DNA of 64,000 nt from Datura wrightii (taxonomy: Eukaryota > Streptophyta > Magnoliopsida > Solanales > Solanaceae), in contig JASDFA010000010.1 in NCBI GenBank assembly GCA_035772735.1, forward strand, positions 135,721,001-135,785,000. The letters run 5' to 3'. Below the pieces are notes generated by a model, which ran no database searches, was not told where the DNA came from, and saw only the letters and a program-made list of their open reading frames with translations. The position numbers and the translations under genes are program-made. Below are positions 11,175-22,942 of this stretch, one piece after another. Each line of letters opens with the position of its first letter. Positions within the stretch are counted from its first letter, which is position 1.

Positions 11175-12613
11175 CTAGGCCTGAAATAGGTGAGGGTATC
11201 TGGCTTTCATATCTTCTTCAGCTTCCCACGTCATTTCCTCATGATTCCTATTACGCCACAATACTTTGAGAGACGCTACATCTTTAGTCCTCAGCCTGCG
11301 AATCTGTCTGTCTAAGATAGCTACGGGAACCTCTTCATATGCTAACTCTTCTATGACCTGGACATCCTGAACTGGAACTACTGTAGAAGGGTCCCCCACA
11401 AACTTCCTTAACATGGAGACATGGAATACTGGGTGAACAGATGCTAACTCCGGAGGCAAGTTCAATTCGTATGCAACTCGGCCTATTCTTCGCCGAATCT
11501 GATATGGCCCAATGAACCTCGGGCTAAGCTTACCTTTCTGGCCAAACCTCATCACCCCTTTCATTGGAGATACCTTCAGATATACCCAGTCATTTACCCC
11601 AAATTCTAGATTTCTACGTCGCGTATCTGCATAAGACTTCTGGCGGCTCTGAGCAGTCAGTATTCATTCTCGGATAAGCTTTATCTTTTCCTCTGATTGC
11701 CAAACAATGTCTGGGCCAACCAATGCTGATTCCCCCACTTCAAACCAGCCCACCGACGATCTGCATTTTTGCCCGTATAATGCCTCGAAAGGCGCCATCT
11801 GAATAGCTGAATGGTAACTATTATTATAATCAAATTCAATCAACGAAAGATGCTCATCCCAGCTACCCCCAAAGTCTAGTACACATGCTCGCAGCATATC
11901 TTCGAGCGTTTGGATAGTCCGTTCAGCCTGCCCATCTGTCTGAGGGTGGAATGCTGTGCTCAAATTGATCTGCGTTCCCAAACCTTTCTGGAACGACTGC
12001 CAGAATCTAGCTGTGAACTGTGCTCCCCTATTTGAAATGATGGATACCGGCACTCCATGTAATCTAACTATTTCTCTAATATATAATTCAGCATAATCCT
12101 CAGCCAAGAAGGTAGCCTTCACTGGCAGGAAATGGGCTGATTTTGTCAGCCTATCAACTATTACCCAAATGGAATCATTTCTGCGTCTGGTACGGGGTAA
12201 CCCTGTTACAAAATCCATGTTTATCGCTTCCCATTTCCACATTGGCACTGTTATATCTTGCGTCAAACCACCCGATTTCTGGTGCTCTGCTTTCACCTGC
12301 TGACAGTTAGAACATCTAGAACAAATTCAGCTATCTCAGCTTTCATACCTGGCCACCAGTAGATGTCTCTGATGTTGTGGTACATATTCGTTGCTCCTAG
12401 ATGGAGGGAATAGCGAGCGTAATGTACCTCATGCATGATCCTCCCACGAAGTCCTGAAACATTCGGGACACAGAGGCGGCCCTTACAGCGTAACACATCA
12501 TCCTCAGTTATCTGAAAATCTGACTCCTTACCTCTCTGAATTCTATCTCTGAGCTGAACTAAATCAGGGTCCTCGTACTGTCGTTTTTTTACCTCTGTAA
12601 CTAATGATGACAC
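11175..12613 (-). pseudogene. Integrase and chromodomain, unit 1 of element A
   Basis: Minus strand: 12293-12613 zinc-binding domain, 11664-12296 catalytic core, 11175-11564 GPY/F region plus chromodomain. It differs from unit 2 mainly by a one-base deletion after 12320 (copy 2 has an extra T), which breaks the frame just before the Cys pair of the HHCC finger. It shares with unit 2 the TGA near 11662 and the second catalytic Asp changed to Asn (IISNRGAQF). Non-functional. Confidence 0.9.
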
Positions 12614-12622
12614 AGCAGAATT

Positions 12623-14158
12623 CTAAATTACTGCACTATTATTTTCTGTTTCCATTACTCGAACGGCTAAACCAGCTAACTGATGAATTTCTTTGGCTAA
12701 CTCTCGCTTCTCAGGTCGCAAATACGCCAAACTCCCCATTGACTTACGGCTCAGGGCGTCTGCTACAACATTAGCTTTTCCGGGGTGATATAGAATATTC
12801 ACATCATAATCTTTTAACAGCTCCAACCAGCGGCGTTGCCGTAGATTCAACTCCCTCTAAGTGAAGATGTACTGTAGGTTCTTATGATCTGTATAAATAT
12901 CAACATGAACGCCGTACAGGTAATGCCTCCACATCTTCAAGGCGTGAATTACTGCGGCCAATTCCAGGTCGTGGATAGGGTAATTCTTTTCGTGTTTCCT
13001 CAGCTGTCTAGAAGCATAAGCAATTACTTTACCATGCTGCATCAACACACAACCTAACCCGACACCTGACGCGTCACAATAGACTGAATAACCTTCTGTG
13101 CCTTCCGGCAATGCTAGTACTGGGGCGGAAGTTAATCTGTCTTTCAGTTCCTCGAAGCTCTGCTCGCATGCCTCTGTCCACTGAAATTTTGCTGCTTTCT
13201 GTGTCAATTTAGTTAGAGGTGCTGCAATGGTCGAAAACCCTTCAACGAATCTCCTGTAATATCCTGCCAACCCCAGAAAGCTACGAACTTCAGTCGGAGT
13301 GGTAGGCCTAGGCCATGACTTAACTGCTTCTATTTTCTGTTTGTCAACTTGTATACCAGCATCCGACACGATATGCCCTAAAAAGGCCACTGAGTTAAGC
13401 CAGAATTCACACTTAGAAAATTTAGCATACAGCTGACCGTCCCTGAGAATCTGGAGCACTGTTCGCAAATGAGTCCGGTGATCTGCTTCAGAGCGTGAAT
13501 ACACCAGAATGTCATCAATAAATACTATCACGAACAAGTCCAGGAAAGGTCTGAAAATACTGTTCATCAGGTCCATGAAGACTGCTGGGGCATTCGTTAA
13601 CCCGAAGGACATAACTAGAAATTCAAAATGTCCATATCAGGTCCTGAACGCTGTCTTAGGAATATCTCTCTCACGTACTCGGACCTGGTGATATCCGGAA
13701 CGCAAGTCAATCTTAGAAAAATATCTGGCTCCCTGCAACTGATCAAATAAGTCATCAATTCTGGGAAGCGGGTACTTGTTCGTTACTGTAACTTTGTTTA
13801 ACTACCGATAATCTATACACATTCGGAGCGAGCCATCTTTCTTCCTCACAAATAAAACTGGCGCACCCCACGGTGAAGTACTCGGCCTGATGAAACCTTT
13901 ATCCAATAAATCTTTCAACTACTCTTTTAATTCTCTAAGTTCTGCAGGAGCCATGCGGTAAGGAGGAATCGATATCGGCTGAGTGCCTGGTAACAAGTCA
14001 ATAGCAAAGTCTATTTCCCTTTCTGGGGGAATACCGGGTAACTCATTTGGGAACACATCAAGGAATTCGTTCACCACCGGAACAGACTGGAGTGTCGGAG
14101 ATTCTGCTTGGACATCCTGGACTCTGACCAGATGGTAAATACATCCCTTAGATATCAA
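12623..14158 (-). pseudogene. RT and RNase H, unit 1 of element A
   Basis: Fragments at 13919-14158 (RT N-terminal part, PGIPPEREIDFAIDLLPGTQ), 12857-13612 (RT palm with VFIDDILVYSRS, then RNase H with YCDASGVGLG, DLELAAV and TDHKNLQY) and 12623-12850 (RNase H tail). Stops shared with unit 2 are TAG at 13919-13921, TAG at 13802-13804, TAG near 12857 and TAG near 12622. Unit 1 alone has TGA in place of CGA near 13635, cutting RT before the catalytic box. All residues of the RT box and RNase H acidic set remain. Confidence 0.9.
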
Positions 14159-14167
14159 CTTTCTTGC

Positions 14168-15952
14168 CTAAAGGTAGGAAATAAACCTACCCTTTGGCAT
14201 AGCAGTGCCGCCCTTCCACTCCCGCACTGCTTCTCCCGGGAAGTGGAATCGGATCGTCTTGGTCCAACATTCAACATTTGCAAAACACGGTACTGACCAG
14301 TCCATACCCATTATGGCATCGAAGTCTATCATTTCTAACTCGACCAGATCTACTGTGGTCTGACGGTCAGCAACCTCTACTATACACCCGCGGTAGATTC
14401 GGCTAGCTGTGATAGAGTCACCGACGGGCGTAGATACTAAAAAGGGCTGCTGCAATAATTCTAGTGCAATACTAAACTTTCGTGCCACAAATGGAGTAAT
14501 GTAGTATAAAGTAGACCTTGGATCAATCAACACATAAGCAGGGTGTGAGCAGATAGTTAGCATACCTGTCACAACATCAGGCGACGCTTTTGAATCTTGC
14601 CTTCCTGGTAAGGCATATGTGCGGCTTGGACCCGCACCTATACTGGAGGTCTCTGATTTGTCCCGACCCCTGCCTGCTGAAAGTAAGGGCCTGCGCCCTG
14701 CTGAGGATGCTGTGGCTCGTGACCCTACAGATGCCCTATCCTGTCTATCCCAGTCCCCTTGACCTCTGGCTGGGCAATCTTTCATCAAATGGCCTTCTTG
14801 GCCACAAATATAACATGCGATGGAACCATATCTGCATGCTCCAGGATGGTGTCGACTGCATATAGGGCAAAGTGGTAGGGTATACCTACTCTGCTCCGCC
14901 CTCCTCTGTAATGGTGAATCTGCCATCTGCGAGCCTCTACCAGTCTCTGACTGCCCCCTGCGGCTGAATCTACCCCCCTGCGACTGTGGCGGGGGACTGG
15001 GTGGCCTGTCTAACAATCGTGGCCTGGGTCCTCCCCGGGCTTCCCTCTGTAACTCAACTGGCCTATCCTGGCGACGCTGTTCCTGATTAACCCTTCTGAT
15101 CTCCCGTTGTCGCTATCTGATGCCCTCAATATTCTGAGCAAATGCCTAAACCTGAGCAATGTCCATGTCCTCTCGTAGTGTGGCCGTAAAACAAGTCTCA
15201 ACATATTCTGGATTCAACCCCATGATAAAGCGGTGCACTCTGGATGCCATGGTATCAACAAAGGCCGGTGCATATCGAGCCAAAGAATCAAACCGCAAGG
15301 AATATTCCCGAACACTCATGGCCCCCTGCTCCAGATGTAGGAACTGATCTACCCGAGCCTGTCGGATCTCCCACGGCAAATAGTGATCCAGAAAAGCTCC
15401 TGAGAAGCTGGACCAGGTAGGAGGGGAAACATCTCTCCCTCGGGACCTTTCCCAGCTTTCATACCATAACACGACGATGTCCCATAACCGGAATGCTGCC
15501 AACTCAACTGATTCTATAGGCGTGGCATGCATAACCCTGAAGATCCTGTGCATTTGATCTAGAAAATCCTGAGGGTCCTCTGTCCGGTCCGTACCTGTAA
15601 ACTGTGGGGGATTCAGGGCTAAGAACTCTCGGACCCTCGAACTACCGAGCCCTCCTGATGACTCCGCAACTGTAGACGGCATTGGCTGACGCTGAGCAGC
15701 CATCATCTGTGCTAACATAACTACAGCACTCCTAACCTCCTGGTCGGAAGGTGTCGGTATAGGAACTGCTGAAGGTAGTGTCGCCCCAAGTGGCTCCTGA
15801 TGTGGTGGAGACTGCTGAGAAGGCTGGGACGATGCCTCTGTAGTGCCCTCTGATCGGGCTGTTTCTAAACGAGGGGGAGACATCCTGCTGGTGCCTTCCC
15901 CTGCTGCAATATCTAAGCTCCGACCTGTGATAGGATGTCGCTGGTCTGACAT
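14168..15952 (-). pseudogene. Gag and protease, unit 1 of element A
   Basis: The start is the ATG at 15952, first after the primer site, and gives MSDQRHPITG. Gag capsid-like domain lies at about residues 107-250 (FLALNPPQFTGTD, QGAMSVREYSLRFDSLARY). A unit-specific CAG-to-TAG at 15146-15148 ends the first frame; a second TAG shared with unit 2 lies near 15114. The 14168-15016 frame continues with CPICSRHHPGAC, a CCHC knuckle (CYICGQEGHLMKDC) and the protease, whose active-site loop reads IDPRST instead of the family's DPGST. Domain order is normal. Confidence 0.9.
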
Positions 15953-16148
15953 TATCTGTAACCAAAGAATATAGGGAGCTTCAGGGACTCAACCCTATAT
16001 TGTACCGCTCTACAGCAGGACTGAATAAGAATTAAAAGACAACCATCCTATCATGCCTCGCAGCCTCCTACCCATAGTATGTGGTGCACAACACATCCAT
16101 GGACAAGACTCTACTTAGCACGGCTTGTAGACTCCCTGGGATGCGACC

Positions 16149-16162
16149 TGGCTCTGATACCA
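16149..16162 (-). other. Primer binding site, unit 1 of element A (tRNA-iMet type)
   Basis: Minus-strand TGGTATCAGAGCCA sits four bases inside the LTR (spacer AACT). It complements the 3' end of plant initiator methionine tRNA, the usual primer of chromoviruses. It adjoins the middle LTR, which therefore acts as 5' LTR of unit 1. Confidence 0.9.
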
Positions 16163-16166
16163 AGTT

Positions 16167-18751
16167 TGTCACGCCCCGCCTTGGGGGGTATGACTGGCAC
16201 CTGGTGCCCTACTAGGACCTGAACTGCTGGACTGCCAAGCCTGGGCACATCTGGTGCCTGGCTGGCTGTAACTCATATTTCTGGAAACAAAGGGCTATAT
16301 AACGGCTGTAAACACAGCCCCCGGCCCATTGGCCTATAGCCTCCTGTACCTGCACTAACAGCTGACCAGAAACATGTCGATATAGGGAAACCTATACGGG
16401 CCGACAAGGCCACCATGCTGTCTAGTTATCTATAACTTAACCATGAAGTACTGGATAGCTACGTGACCGGCAAGGTCACCACTACTGTCAAACTATGGCC
16501 CCACACGGCCAACATAAGGGAAACACAAGTTCTAACAGCTATACAACTGCACGGCCTCACAAGACCGACTCATCTAACCACAGGGTAATATATACAGACT
16601 GCAAGACTTTAGGAATAGCAATAGAAATGATCGGGACAGGGCCCCGACCTACCCGTACTATATAACCAAAAGGAAATGAAATACACCTCTAGAGTTCAGT
16701 CTCCGGATTACAGGAGCTGAATACTCGATCGCTGACAGGAATCACGCGGTATCGCCTGCTCGTCTATGAGTACCTGCAGGCAAGTAATGCAGCGCCCCAC
16801 CGGGCGTCAGTACCGCTGGTACTGAGTATGTAAAGCAATAACTGAAAGAGATATCTGAAAACAATAATATAACTGGTGAAACTAAAGTACGTAGAAATAG
16901 ATTAACTGCCTGATAATGTAAGTCATACCTTTTCTTAATTATACTGGAAGGAGTAGGAGTCATACCTGAGGATTTATCATTCTACTGTCGATCTACTCGT
17001 ATCTACTGTAACACGGTATAACATATCATAACATATATAGCACACACAAATGTTACCCGGCCCCCATAAGCCGGGAGGTACAACCAGCCCAGAATCTATA
17101 CCCCTACCCCGGTCATCCCATCTCCTATAACCCTGTAAGCATCCTGCCGGTCCCCTGGGTATGCACTTGGGCTCGCTGAGCCCCTAACTATAACTACATC
17201 TGAGTTCGGAGGACTCCTGAATCAACACCCGGGCGTATCCGCTCGACAGGGGTGTGTAAAAGCCGACCAAGGCACAATATGGGGAAAATTGGCATCCCAT
17301 CTTCGTCCCCTGTGGGACAGCATGCCACTCCGTAGAGCGACGTATCCTCATCCTCTGGCGGATGAGTCGATACAGCTATCAACCCTGGGATGGTCATGGA
17401 TGCTAGGTAATCCAACCCCAAACAATACAACGGTCTCAACTAATAATACTATCTACATGTCCCACATACTGAAGCTAATAGTGGTAAAGTATTGTATACA
17501 CTATATGCTGGACTAGTGATAGTAATATATACGTACTTAACACATGCTGAGGCTGGTAATAGTATATATATGTAGAAATATAGTCTTCTGCCAGACTGTA
17601 CTGGGGCTAATGCTGAAGAAGATATAATGTTTCTGCTGAAAACTATGTTGTATACTGAGTTTCTATAGTAACATGATTTACTATTCCTAATCTGCTTTCT
17701 ATCCTCATTTTAACTTATCATCTATTTCTGAGATGTCTTACAGATATTACATTACTTTACTGGGTTTCAATTGAATACAATGATATCCTAACATTCTGTG
17801 TCACATCGCATACTGAGCATACTGTGCAGTTCTTAACACTTATATTAGAATCTATATCGTGCTAGCAAGTCTCGTGCTGATCATAACATAATGTTTCTAG
17901 TATCGTACCATCATTCATAATAAACATCATACATGTCTTCTGTACATCCTACTGGCCTTTAAGTTACTGTATTGTACCGATATTACTTAACTTGCCGAGG
18001 AAAGTAGCTTTACATACCTTATCTTTGAATTATTCGTCTGTCGGACGAGACTCAGCTGGTACTTCAACTATTTTCTCCCAACTGCATTCATAAATATGTC
18101 AATTAATACTAAATACAGCTTTATTCTAAAAGGCAACGTCACTTTCAATATAGTGTATAGCCTAAACTTAGGCTTATCGAAAGACGACCGAAAACTCGCT
18201 ATTTTTCAGAGGTCCAGAAGGGAGAAATATTCACTTCACAGCTAGGAACACATAGACACTAATTTAGAGCAATTCCACTTACCTTAGCTCGGTGGCTTGA
18301 TGATTCGTCGGCCGTATTTCACGAAACTGAATCTGCAGGAATGCTCTCTGCTGCTAAATACCTCAGTATCTGGAGTTAATTTGAGTTTGGACAACGTTTA
18401 GCAGCGTAATTGGATGAAAATTATATTACTACTTTGTTCCTTTTCCTTCTCCTGCGTTTGCTCTCTGTTTTCTGGAAATTTATAAATGTTTTGATCATTT
18501 AAAATCGAAGTGGGGCTTTATATACTTGGGCCTGGACAAGGCCAATGTGTCACGGAGCCAACGCGGAGGCTCCACCTCCGTGACACGCTGCCATCACGGA
18601 GGGGCTCTGCCTCGGCTCCTTCTACGATGGTTCGACAGGTTTCTGGTCCGATCTTTTCCCGGGCCTTTCCCTAGCACGTATGGCCTTCAAATATGCTTAA
18701 CCAACATGCGAATAGGTCATTTAGGTGCCGGGAATTCTACTGGGTATAACA
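16167..18751 (-). mobile_element. Element A, middle shared LTR (chimeric)
   Basis: One LTR serves both units: 5' LTR of unit 1 and 3' LTR of unit 2 in element orientation. From its left end to 18415 it carries the variants of the right outer LTR (dozens of sites, e.g. GGCACCTGG near 16197). From 18435 to the end it carries those of the left outer LTR (18435, 18489, 18505, 18593, 18623, 18626, 18706, 18741). The switch lies within 18416-18434. Minus-strand TATA box at 18516-18524. Confidence 0.9.
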
Positions 18752-18766
18752 TTCTCCCCCCCTTAA
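18752..18766 (-). other. Polypurine tract, unit 2 of element A
   Basis: Identical to the tract of unit 1 and directly adjacent to the middle LTR. Confidence 0.75.
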
Positions 18767-19003
18767 GAACATTCATCCTCGAATGTACACTGTCATCTAG
18801 AAGACTACTTAACTTACTTTCTAGAAAAAAATTTCGGCAGAGTTTCCCCTGTAATATGGACTATAACAAAAACCTGAAATGCAGAATAGTCCAACACAGG
18901 TACTGTAGATCCACTGAATAACTGAGTATCAATCTTTCCTCTTCACACCCATACAATTATAAGGTACTGCATAAGTAATAATACGGACATACCTGTCGCC
19001 TGA

Positions 19004-19393
19004 CTAGGCCTGAAATAGGTGAGGGTATCTGGCTTTCATATCTTCTTCAGCTTCCCACGTCATTTCCTCATGATTCCTATTACGCCACAATACTTTGAGA
19101 GACGCTACATCTTTAGTCCTCAGCCTGCGAATCTGTCTGTCTAAGATAGCTACGGGAACCTCTTCATATGCTAACTCTTCTATGACCTGGACATCCTGAA
19201 CTGGAACTACTGTAGAAGGGTCCCCCACAAACTTCCTTAACATGGAGACATGGAATACTGGGTGAACAGATGCTAACTCTGGAGGCAAGTTCAATTCGTA
19301 TGCAACTCGGCCTATTCTTCGCCGAATCTGATATGGCCCAATGAACCTCGGGCTAAGCTTACCTTTCTGGCCAAACCTCATCACCCCTTTCAT
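19004..19393 (-). pseudogene. Integrase C-terminus and chromodomain, unit 2 of element A
   Basis: 129 codons. Residues 12-50 hold the GPY/F region (LSPRFIGPYQI, HPVFHVSML). Residues ~80-127 form the chromodomain-like end (VAILDRQIRRLR, VLWRNRNHEEMTWEAE), a group that in Tekay/Del elements is proposed to guide integration to chromatin. It is preceded in the same frame by about 33 codons and a TGA near 19492 that separates it from the core; the true start is therefore upstream and the apparent Met is internal. Confidence 0.9.
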
Positions 19394-19492
19394 TGGAGAT
19401 ACCTTCAGATATACCCAGTCATTTACCGCAAATTCTAGATTTCTACGTCGCGTATCTGCATAAGACTTCTGGCGGCTCTGAGCAGTCAGTAT

Positions 19493-20443
19493 TCATTCTC
19501 GGATAAGCTTTATCTTTTCCTCTGATTGCCGAACAATGTCTGGGCCAACCAATGCTGATTCCCCCACTTCAAACCAGCCCACCGACGATCTGCATTTTTG
19601 CCCGTATAATGCCTCGAAAGGCGCCATCTGAATAGCTGAATGGTAACTATTATTATAATCAAATTCAATCAACGAAAGATGCTCATCCCAGCTACCCCCA
19701 AAGTCTAGTACACATGCTCGCAGCATATCTTCGAGTGTTTGGATAGTCCGTTCAGCCTGCCCATCTGTCTGAGGGTGGAATGCTGTGCTCAAATTGATCT
19801 GCGTTCCCAAACCTTTCTGGAACGACTGCCAGAATCTAGCTGTGAACTGTGCTCCCCTATTTGAAATGATGGATACCGGCACTCCATGTAATCTAACTAT
19901 TTCTCTGATATATAATTCGGCATAATCCTCAGCCAAGAAGGTAGCCTTCACTGGCAGGAAATGGGCTGATTTTGTCAGCCTATCAACTATTACCCAAATG
20001 GAATCATTTCTGCGTCTGGTACGGGGTAACCCTGTTACAAAATCCATGTTTATCGCTTCCCATTTCCACATTGGCACTGTTATATCTTGCGTCAAACCAC
20101 CCGATTTCTGGTGCTCTGCTTTCACCTGCTGACAGTTAGAACATCTAGATACAAATTCAGCTATCTCAGCTTTCATACCTGGCCACCAGTAGATGTCTCT
20201 GATGTTGTGGTACATTTTCGTTGCTCCTAGATGGAGGGAATAGCGAGCGTAATGTACCTCATGCATGATCCTCCCACGAAGTCCTGAAACATTCGGGACA
20301 CAGAGGCGGCCCTTACAGCGTAACACATCATCCTCAGTTATCTGAAAATCTGACTCCTTACCTCTCTGAATTCTATCTCTGAGCTGAACTAAATCAGGGT
20401 CCTCGTACTGTCGTTTTTTTACCTCTGTAACTAATGATGACAC
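19493..20443 (-). pseudogene. Integrase zinc finger and catalytic core, unit 2 of element A
   Basis: 316 codons without interruption, the best-preserved piece of A. The HHCC finger uses H64, H71, C101 and C104. The core has D134 (NMDFVTGLP) and E231 (DGQAERTIQ), but residue 195, where the family has the second catalytic Asp (SDRG), is Asn (IISNRGAQF). This single replacement should abolish strand transfer. A shared TAG lies just upstream (near 20452) and a TGA downstream, so the frame is part of a broken polyprotein. Confidence 0.9.
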
Positions 20444-20452
20444 AGCAGAATT

Positions 20453-21988
20453 CTAAATTACTGCACTATTATTTTCTGTTTCCATTACTCGAACGGCTAA
20501 ACCAGCTAACTGATGAATTTCTTTGGCTAACTCTCGCTTCTCAAGTCGCAAATACGCCAAACTCCCCATTGACTTACGGCTCAGGGCGTCTGCTACAACA
20601 TTAGCTTTTCCGGGGTGATATAGAATATTCACATCATAATCTTTTAACAGCTCCAACCAGCGGCGTTGCCGTAGATTCAACTCCCTCTAAGTGAAGATGT
20701 ACTGTAGGTTCTTATGATCTGTATAAATATCAACATGAACGCCATACAGGTAATGCCTCCACATCTTCAAGGCGTGAATTACTGCGGCCAATTCCAGGTC
20801 GTGGATAGGGTAATTCTTTTCGTGTTTCCTCAGCTGTCTAGAAGCATAAGCAATTACTTTACCATGCTGCATCAACACACAACCTAACCCGACACCTGAC
20901 GCGTCACAATAGACTGAATAACCTTCTGTGCCTTCCGGCAATGCTAGTACTGGGGCGGAAGTTAATCTGTCTTTCAGTTCCTCGAAGCTCTGCTCGCATG
21001 CCTCTGTCCACTGAAATTTTGCTGCTTTCTGTGTCAATTTAGTTAGAGGTGCTGCAATGGTCGAAAACCCTTCAACGAATCTCCTGTAATATCCTGCCAA
21101 CCCCAGAAAGCTACGAACTTCAGTCGGAGTGGTAGGCCTAGGCCATGACTTAACTGCTTCTATTTTCTGTTTGTCAACTTGTATACCAGCATCCGACACG
21201 ATATGCCCTAAAAAGGCCACTGAGTTAAGCCAGAATTCACACTTAGAAAATTTAGCATACAGCTGACCGTCCCTGAGAATCTGGAGCACTGTTCGCAAAT
21301 GAGTCCGGTGATCTGCTTCAGAGCGTGAATACACCAGAATGTCATCAATAAATACTATCACGAACAAGTCCAGGAAAGGTCTGAAAATACTGTTCATCAG
21401 GTCCATGAAGACTGCTGGGGCATTCGTTAACCCGAAGGACATAACTAGAAATTCAAAATGTCCATATCGGGTCCTGAACGCTGTCTTAGGAATATCTCTC
21501 TCACGTACTCGGACCTGGTGATATCCGGAACGCAAGTCAATCTTAGAAAAATATCTGGCTCCCTGCAACTGATCAAATAAGTCATCAATTCTGGGAAGCG
21601 GGTACTTGTTCGTTACTGTAACTTTGTTTAACTACCGATAATCTATACACATTCGGAGCGAGCCATCTTTCTTCCTCACAAATAAAACTGGCGCACCCCA
21701 CGGTGAAGTACTCGGCCTGATGAAACCTTTATCCAATAAATCTTTCAACTACTCTTTTAATTCTCTAAGTTCTGCAGGAGCCATGCGGTAAGGAGGAATC
21801 GATATCGGCTGAGTGCCTGGTAACAAGTCAATAGCAAAGTCTATTTCCCTTTCTGGGGGAATACCGGGTAACTCATTTGGGAACACATCAAGGAATTCGT
21901 TCACCACCGGAACAGACTGGAGTGTCGGAGATTCTGCTTGGACATCCTGGACTCTGACCAGATGGTAAATACATCCCTTAGATATCAA
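20453..21988 (-). pseudogene. RT and RNase H, unit 2 of element A
   Basis: 20687-21568 is open for 293 codons. The RT palm has the catalytic box FIDD at residues 73-76, and RNase H has D222 (YCDASG), E259 (DLEL) and D284 (TDHKN). 21749-21988 is the RT N-terminal part and 20453-20680 the RNase H tail (LKDYDVNILYHPGKANVVAD). The breaks are TAG codons at 21749-21751 and 21632-21634 and near 20687 and 20452, where related elements mostly have Gln. The stop that truncates RT in unit 1 is absent here. Confidence 0.9.
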
Positions 21989-21997
21989 CTTTCTCGC

Positions 21998-22846
21998 CTA
22001 AAGGTAGGAAATAAACCTACCCTTTGGCGTAGCAGTGCCGCCCTTCCACTCTCGCACTGCTTCTCCCGGGAAGTGGAATCGGATCGTCTTGGTCCAACAT
22101 TCAACATTTGCAAAACACGGTACTGACCAGTCCATACCCATTATGGCATCGAAGTCTATCATTTCTAACTCGACCAGATCTACTGTGGTCTGACGGTCAG
22201 CAACCTCTACTATACACCCGCGGTAGATTCGGCTAGCTGTGATAGAGTCACCGACGGGCGTAGATACTAAAAAGGGCTGCTGCAATAATTCTAGTGCAAT
22301 ACTAAACTTTCGTGCCACAAATGGAGTAATGTAGTATAAAGTAGACCTTGGATCAATCAACACATAAGCAGGGTGTGAGCAGATAGTTAGCATACCTGTC
22401 ACAACATCAGGCGACGCTTTTGAATCTTGCCTTCCTGGTAAGGCATATGTGCGGCTTGGACCCGCACCTATACTGGAGGTCTCTGATTTGTCCCGACCCC
22501 TGCCTGCTGAAAGTAAGGGCCTGCGCCCTGCTGAGGATGCTGTGGCTCGTGACCCTACAGATGCCCTATCCTGTCTATCCCAGTCCCCTTGACCTCTGGC
22601 TGGGCAATCTTTCATCAAATGGCCTTCTTGGCCACAAATATAACATGCGATGGAACCATATCTGCATGCTCCAGGATGGTGTCGACTGCATATAGGGCAA
22701 AGTGGTAGGGTATACCTACTCTGCTCCGCCCTCCTCTGTAATGGTGAATCTGCCATCTGCGAGTCTCTACCAGTCTCTGACTGCCCCCTGCGGCTGAATC
22801 TACCCCCCTGCGACTGTGGCGGGGGACTGGGTGGCCTGTCTAACAA
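21998..22846 (-). pseudogene. Gag C-terminus and protease, unit 2 of element A
   Basis: 282 codons nearly identical to unit 1. C50/C53/C61 form a first Cys cluster. C68-X2-C71-X4-H76-X4-C81 is an intact nucleic-acid-binding knuckle. The aspartic protease starts near residue 155; its catalytic loop is D165-P-R-S-T where the family has DPGST, so the invariant Gly is lost. The C-terminal protease motif is IMGMDW. The frame ends at a TAG near 21996. Confidence 0.9.
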
Positions 22847-22942
22847 TCGTGGCCTGGGTCCTCCCCGGGCTTCCCTCTGTAACTCAACTGGCCTATCCTG
22901 GCGACGCTGTTCCTGATTAACCCTTCTGATCTCCCGTTGTCG

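Noticed and set aside
13919..13921. Programmed stop-codon readthrough in A
   Set aside because: The TAG lies within RT, not at the gag-pol boundary, several other stops follow, and no CARYYA context is present.
14590..15086. Plus-strand frames over gag/protease of A
   Set aside because: Antisense shadows of clear minus-strand gag and zinc-knuckle coding.
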